Shown here in pieces: positions 60,641-64,000 of a stretch of 64,000 nucleotides of DNA. The notes beneath the pieces are model-generated. The model did not search any database. It was not told the DNA's origin and saw only the letters and a list, made by a program, of their open reading frames with translations. The position numbers were made by a program, and so were the translations under genes. Origin of the DNA: Anaeramoeba flamelloides. Its lineage: Eukaryota; Metamonada; Anaeramoebidae. The stretch lies in NCBI GenBank assembly GCA_027625915.1, contig JANTQA010000070.1:9181001-9245000 (forward strand), written 5' to 3'. The stretch's first letter is position 1. Each line of letters begins with the position of its first letter.

Positions 60641-63600
60641 TTTGTTTTTTTATTTTTAGTTTTGTTGTTAGTTTAGTGAATGTGGTTTTTTGTTTTTTAT
60701 GATAAGTTTTGTTATTTTTTAAATATAAAAAACAAAAAGCAAACAAAAAAAATTTTTGGGATCAATAAAAAGAAGACAAAGGAAAAGAAAGCAAAATGGT
60801 GTCACTCATACAAAGTTCTTGTTAATTTTTTTTTTTCTTTTTTGGGTTTTTGGTGGCATTTGAAGAGGGTGCGGAAAATTGAAAAAAATGAAATTTTTTG
60901 AGATGTAAAGCAGATTACAAACAAATAGAAATAGCTTCAAAATTACCACTACATTTATTTTTAACTTAAGGTCTTGTTTAATTCATCAGAAATAATCACA
61001 AAATGAAAATATTTTGAACGTTACAAATAATCTCTGGACCAACAAGATTACATTTTACTGAAATTTCGGAATAATTTTGATTTTTTTGAAATTATTTTTG
61101 TCTGATATGTTTTTTGTTGTTGTTTCCTTTTTTCCAATCATGTTACAGTTTAACTAAGATGAAAAATATTTGATACTAGGTTACAGTTAAGTTCTTCAAA
61201 TTCTAAAAAATCACATTAATAAGTTGACGATATTGGGTATTTCAGTCACTCAATATTTTTTGGTGAAATTTTAACAACTTTACATATATCATTTTTTTTC
61301 TCTCCAATATTCTAGAAATAGTTTAAATAAGGTAAAATTCCCCCAATGACTATGTCTCGTATCTACACACTTTTTGAATAAGAGGTTAAAAATTTAGTTC
61401 ATTTAAAAAACATCTTATTAAGTGAATAATGTTTGTTAAAATTGAATCCTTTACTGTAAATACCCATTCCAGCTCTTTTATACAGTATTTTTTATTTTTA
61501 TTAATATTTTTTTTTTTTTCATTATAAACAATAATAAATTGTAAATTCCGATTATTCAGTAGTTCTAATTGTATATACCCCATATAATTTGTTAAATAAT
61601 ATTTTTTTTAAATAATTGAATTTTTGGTATGTGATAACATTTGTAATAGAGTTTAGATTTCTACAAAAAAAGTTTCTTAATCAGAAATCATACAAAAAAT
61701 ACTGAAATTCCATTTTTTACAAAATATTTCAATTGATATTCAGATTTTTAAATGAAAATTTATAGAAATTATTTATACTAAGTTTATAACACAAAAAACA
61801 AGAAAAATAATATATAAAAATATCGAATATTTTTAAGGTGGATATTTTCAATATGAAAGAGATAGAAATAACAGAAAAGAATACGTATTACCCACCCCAA
61901 ACGATTTATTATAGTTTTTTTTTTTGCAAAATAAATTCTAATTTGATTGTTTACTTGATATGTGGGATATCCAATCATACAACTGCAACAGAAAACTGAA
62001 AAAATAATTATTAAATTAACTTTTAACTCAATTTTATATTATTGAATATAGTTGTTGTTTAAATATAAACTCCCTTTCAGACAACAGTTTCCCGCCCAAA
62101 ATGAAAAATTCGCCCTTTTTTAAGTATCAAACAAATAACAATTGATTAAAAATAAGATAAATAATAAGTTTCGGTTTTGAGTTGATATTCAGAATATAAA
62201 TACCTTCAGAAAAATATAAATTTTGGAAAAAAAATAAAATGTTAAAACGATTTATTGAGACTCTTTCATTTGAAACTTATCAACAAAATTTCACCATTTC
62301 TTTAGGAAAAAAAAAATGTTGATAATAAAATTTTTTAATGGTAAATGTATTCATTTGATAAGAAAATAGAAATATTCACTTTTCTTCATATTAATTTCGA
62401 GTTTCAAACTTTTTTTTTTTTTCAAATTAATTTTTTAAAAAAAAATAAAAAAAAAAAAAACAATTCTTGTAAAAAAAAAAATTTGACAATGAGAAAAAAT
62501 GATTTAGATTGAAAAATTGAAAATTTATTTTGAGAAGAGAAAGGAATTAAACTCATATATTATATTGTTCTATATCTTCAATAAAACCGCCACATCCTCT
62601 GACTGAAAAAGAGTTTATCATTCAATATTCCTATAATTAGGAAAAAATTTCATCACGATAACTGACAAATTATTGATATTCATAAAAAAAAATATAAAAA
62701 AAAGTGTAAAATCTAAGTTTGAATATATCTTTTCAGCAAAATTGAAATAAAAATCCAAAAAACTAAACAAAAATCTACAAAAAATACACTATGACGCTGT
62801 AATTGAATCTTTGAACGGTGTGACAAGAGATACAATAAATCTCGATTTTTTGAGCTTAAATAGATATTTTTCAAAATTAGTGCTAAATTTATTAAAAAAC
62901 TTTTAATTAGTTGAAAAAAAAAAACAAAGTTGTGATAATCAACCTAATTTAGATAATCTCATTTTTTTCACAAACAAAATATACTGACGAATTTTCCTAT
63001 TCAAGCAGTGAAAAAAATACCGGACATGAAAAAAATACCGGACATGAAAAAAATCCCGGAAAAGATTTTTAATTGTGAATATTAGTAAAATTATTGTGTA
63101 ATTTCATTTATTTACAATCAAATTCCTTTTTTTATGAATCAAACTTTTTCAATTATAACTCACCCACTTATTAGAATGATGATTAATGAAATCACACTTT
63201 TTCAAAACACTATTCAGTCAATCAAAAAACAAGAAGAAAAACTTATCATTTTTTCCAAACTCTAGTAAAGCCACAATAAATCTCGATTGTTTTTCAAAAA
63301 AAGTTGATCAACATATGGCTATCAAACAATTACTCGAGTATTCTAGAGACACCTTACTTTGATGAACTTTAGGTAGGTTTATTACTAATCTCATAAAAAA
63401 ATTGGTTATTTATAATAAGGATTTGATTTTAAATAATTGAAATTAGACAAAAATTTTACTAATATTCATAATTAAAAATCTTGTCAGGGATTTTTTTCAT
63501 GTCCGGGATTTTTTTCCCTACTATACTTGAAAAAACAAATATTGATATAACTTTCAAAAAAAAAAAAAAAGGTTTAAAAGTTTTGGAATTTAGTTTATAT

Positions 63601-63655
63601 ATATCTATATATAAAGAACAAAGAAAGAAATCAAGAGAAAATTTAAAGATAAAAG
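60641..63655. other. Mostly non-coding stretch
   Basis: It should contain the missing first exon and promoter of RPL36, not found. A MITE with iterated ends occupies 63006-63520. The remainder is A/T-run DNA without recognised genes. Confidence 0.5.
63006..63520. mobile_element. 515 bp MITE with iterated CCGGACATG ends
   Basis: Left end: CAGTGAAAAAAATACCGGAC, with the unit ATGAAAAAAATACCGG repeated, then a degraded unit ending CCCGGAAAAG. Right end is the inverted equivalent: GATTTTTTTCATGTCCGGGA and TTTTTTTCCCTA. Next to these, AAGATTTTTAATTGTGAATA on the left pairs with TATTCATAATTAAAAATCTT on the right, extending the inverted repeat to about 80 bp. The core (63165-63400) recurs at 25.1-25.4 kb. 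There is no coding frame. Confidence 0.75.
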
Positions 63656-64000
63656 TTAAAAATTAATTAACTTTTTTCTCCAAAACCATGATCCTTTTCT
63701 TTTTTTTTTTTTTTTTTTTTTTTTTTGAATAATTTGTTTAATCAATTCTAATTCGTCAGATAATACAGAATATTGATTTAATTGATAATAATTGATTGCA
63801 TCATCCAATTCTTGTAGAATTTTTGTAGAATTCTCAATTAGATTGTTAGGTATTTTGTCAGTATATAAAAATTTTAATAACAAATAAAAGGAATTATAGG
63901 TTTTTCCTGTGTAATCCTTTACAGAGGTTGACTTGTCCTTAATACTTATGAACATGCCACGAAAAAGTTCGGATCGTGCCTGAAGTATCAAACGATGCAC
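63656..64000 (-). CDS. BTB/POZ protein, C-terminal part (runs off the window)
   Basis: The frame enters at the window edge with HRLILQARSELFRGMF, the alpha-helical heart of a BTB domain. It continues SVKDYTGKTYNSFYLLLKFL, YTDKIPNNLIENSTKILQEL and DDAINYYQLNQYSVLSDELE, the same tail arrangement as the 4732-5493 protein (YLYTGEI, DSINFYQLNK). A poly-Lys run from an (A)n tract (+ strand T-run at about 63699-63726) precedes the end GSWFWRKKLINF and TAA. The start and any ankyrin repeats lie beyond 64000. Confidence 0.85.
   Translation of the reverse strand: MHRLILQARSELFRGMFISIKDKSTSVKDYTGKTYNSFYLLLKFLYTDKIPNNLIENSTKILQELDDAINYYQLNQYSVLSDELELIKQIIQKKKKKKKKRKGSWFWRKKLINF

Noticed and set aside
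1-64000. tRNA, rRNA, snRNA and CRISPR signals
   Set aside because: Scanned by eye for T-loop (GGTTCRA) with a matching acceptor, U6 and U4 cores, rRNA cores and regular spacer arrays; nothing held up. A covariance-model scan would be decisive.

Overview
The window is very AT-rich (roughly three quarters A+T, with long A and T runs) nuclear DNA of a protist. Genes are sparse, stop in TAA, use the standard code, and are split by GT...AG introns of about 0.1 to 3.7 kb. The gene set is ankyrin-BTB, tandem-BTB and leucine-rich-repeat-BTB proteins, a Ras GTPase, a heterotrimeric G-protein alpha subunit, three cytosolic ribosomal proteins and a GH130-type enzyme. From memory of such families (inference, no search run), the BTB/ankyrin/LRR paralogue style best fits an anaerobic amoeba of the Anaeramoeba type. 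No tRNA, rRNA or CRISPR array was seen.

Layout. 0-5.5 kb: a repeat-rich stretch with two short retroposons bounded by 18-19 bp target-site duplications, then a tandem-BTB gene. 5.5-10.9 kb: non-coding, with a 572 bp fold-back element. 10.9-15.8 kb: an ankyrin-BTB gene whose two exons are separated by a 3.7 kb intron holding further fold-back DNA. 18.8-22.8 kb (minus): a large LRR-ankyrin-BTB gene that looks decayed. It carries a 163 bp MITE inserted in the coding sequence with a TA duplication, a nonsense codon, and a frameshifted LRR unit that was then tandemly duplicated. 22.8-31.9 kb: dispersed repeats around an intact, intronless Ras gene (minus). 31.9-32.5 kb: RPS27 (3 exons). 32.5-38.8 kb: repeats, including an 821 bp hairpin element and a second copy of the MITE found in the LRR gene. 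38.8-46.2 kb: a seven-exon G-alpha gene whose introns hold a second hairpin copy and a retroposon. 52-53.1 kb: an intronless, secreted GH130-like protein of clearly higher GC. 57.8-60.6 kb (minus): RPS4 (3 exons) and RPL36 (5' exon not located). 63.0-64.0 kb: a MITE with iterated ends, then the 3' end of another BTB gene running off the window.

The genes do not form an operon or obvious pathway. Ras and G-alpha are signalling switches, the BTB proteins are likely adaptor or ubiquitin-ligase-type scaffolds, and the ribosomal proteins are housekeeping. The strongest story is the mobile DNA. At least eight small non-autonomous families share the window. Two TA-target families each have a matched second copy, retroposons keep long target duplications, and one MITE lies in a coding exon at a point where its exact removal would restore the reading frame.
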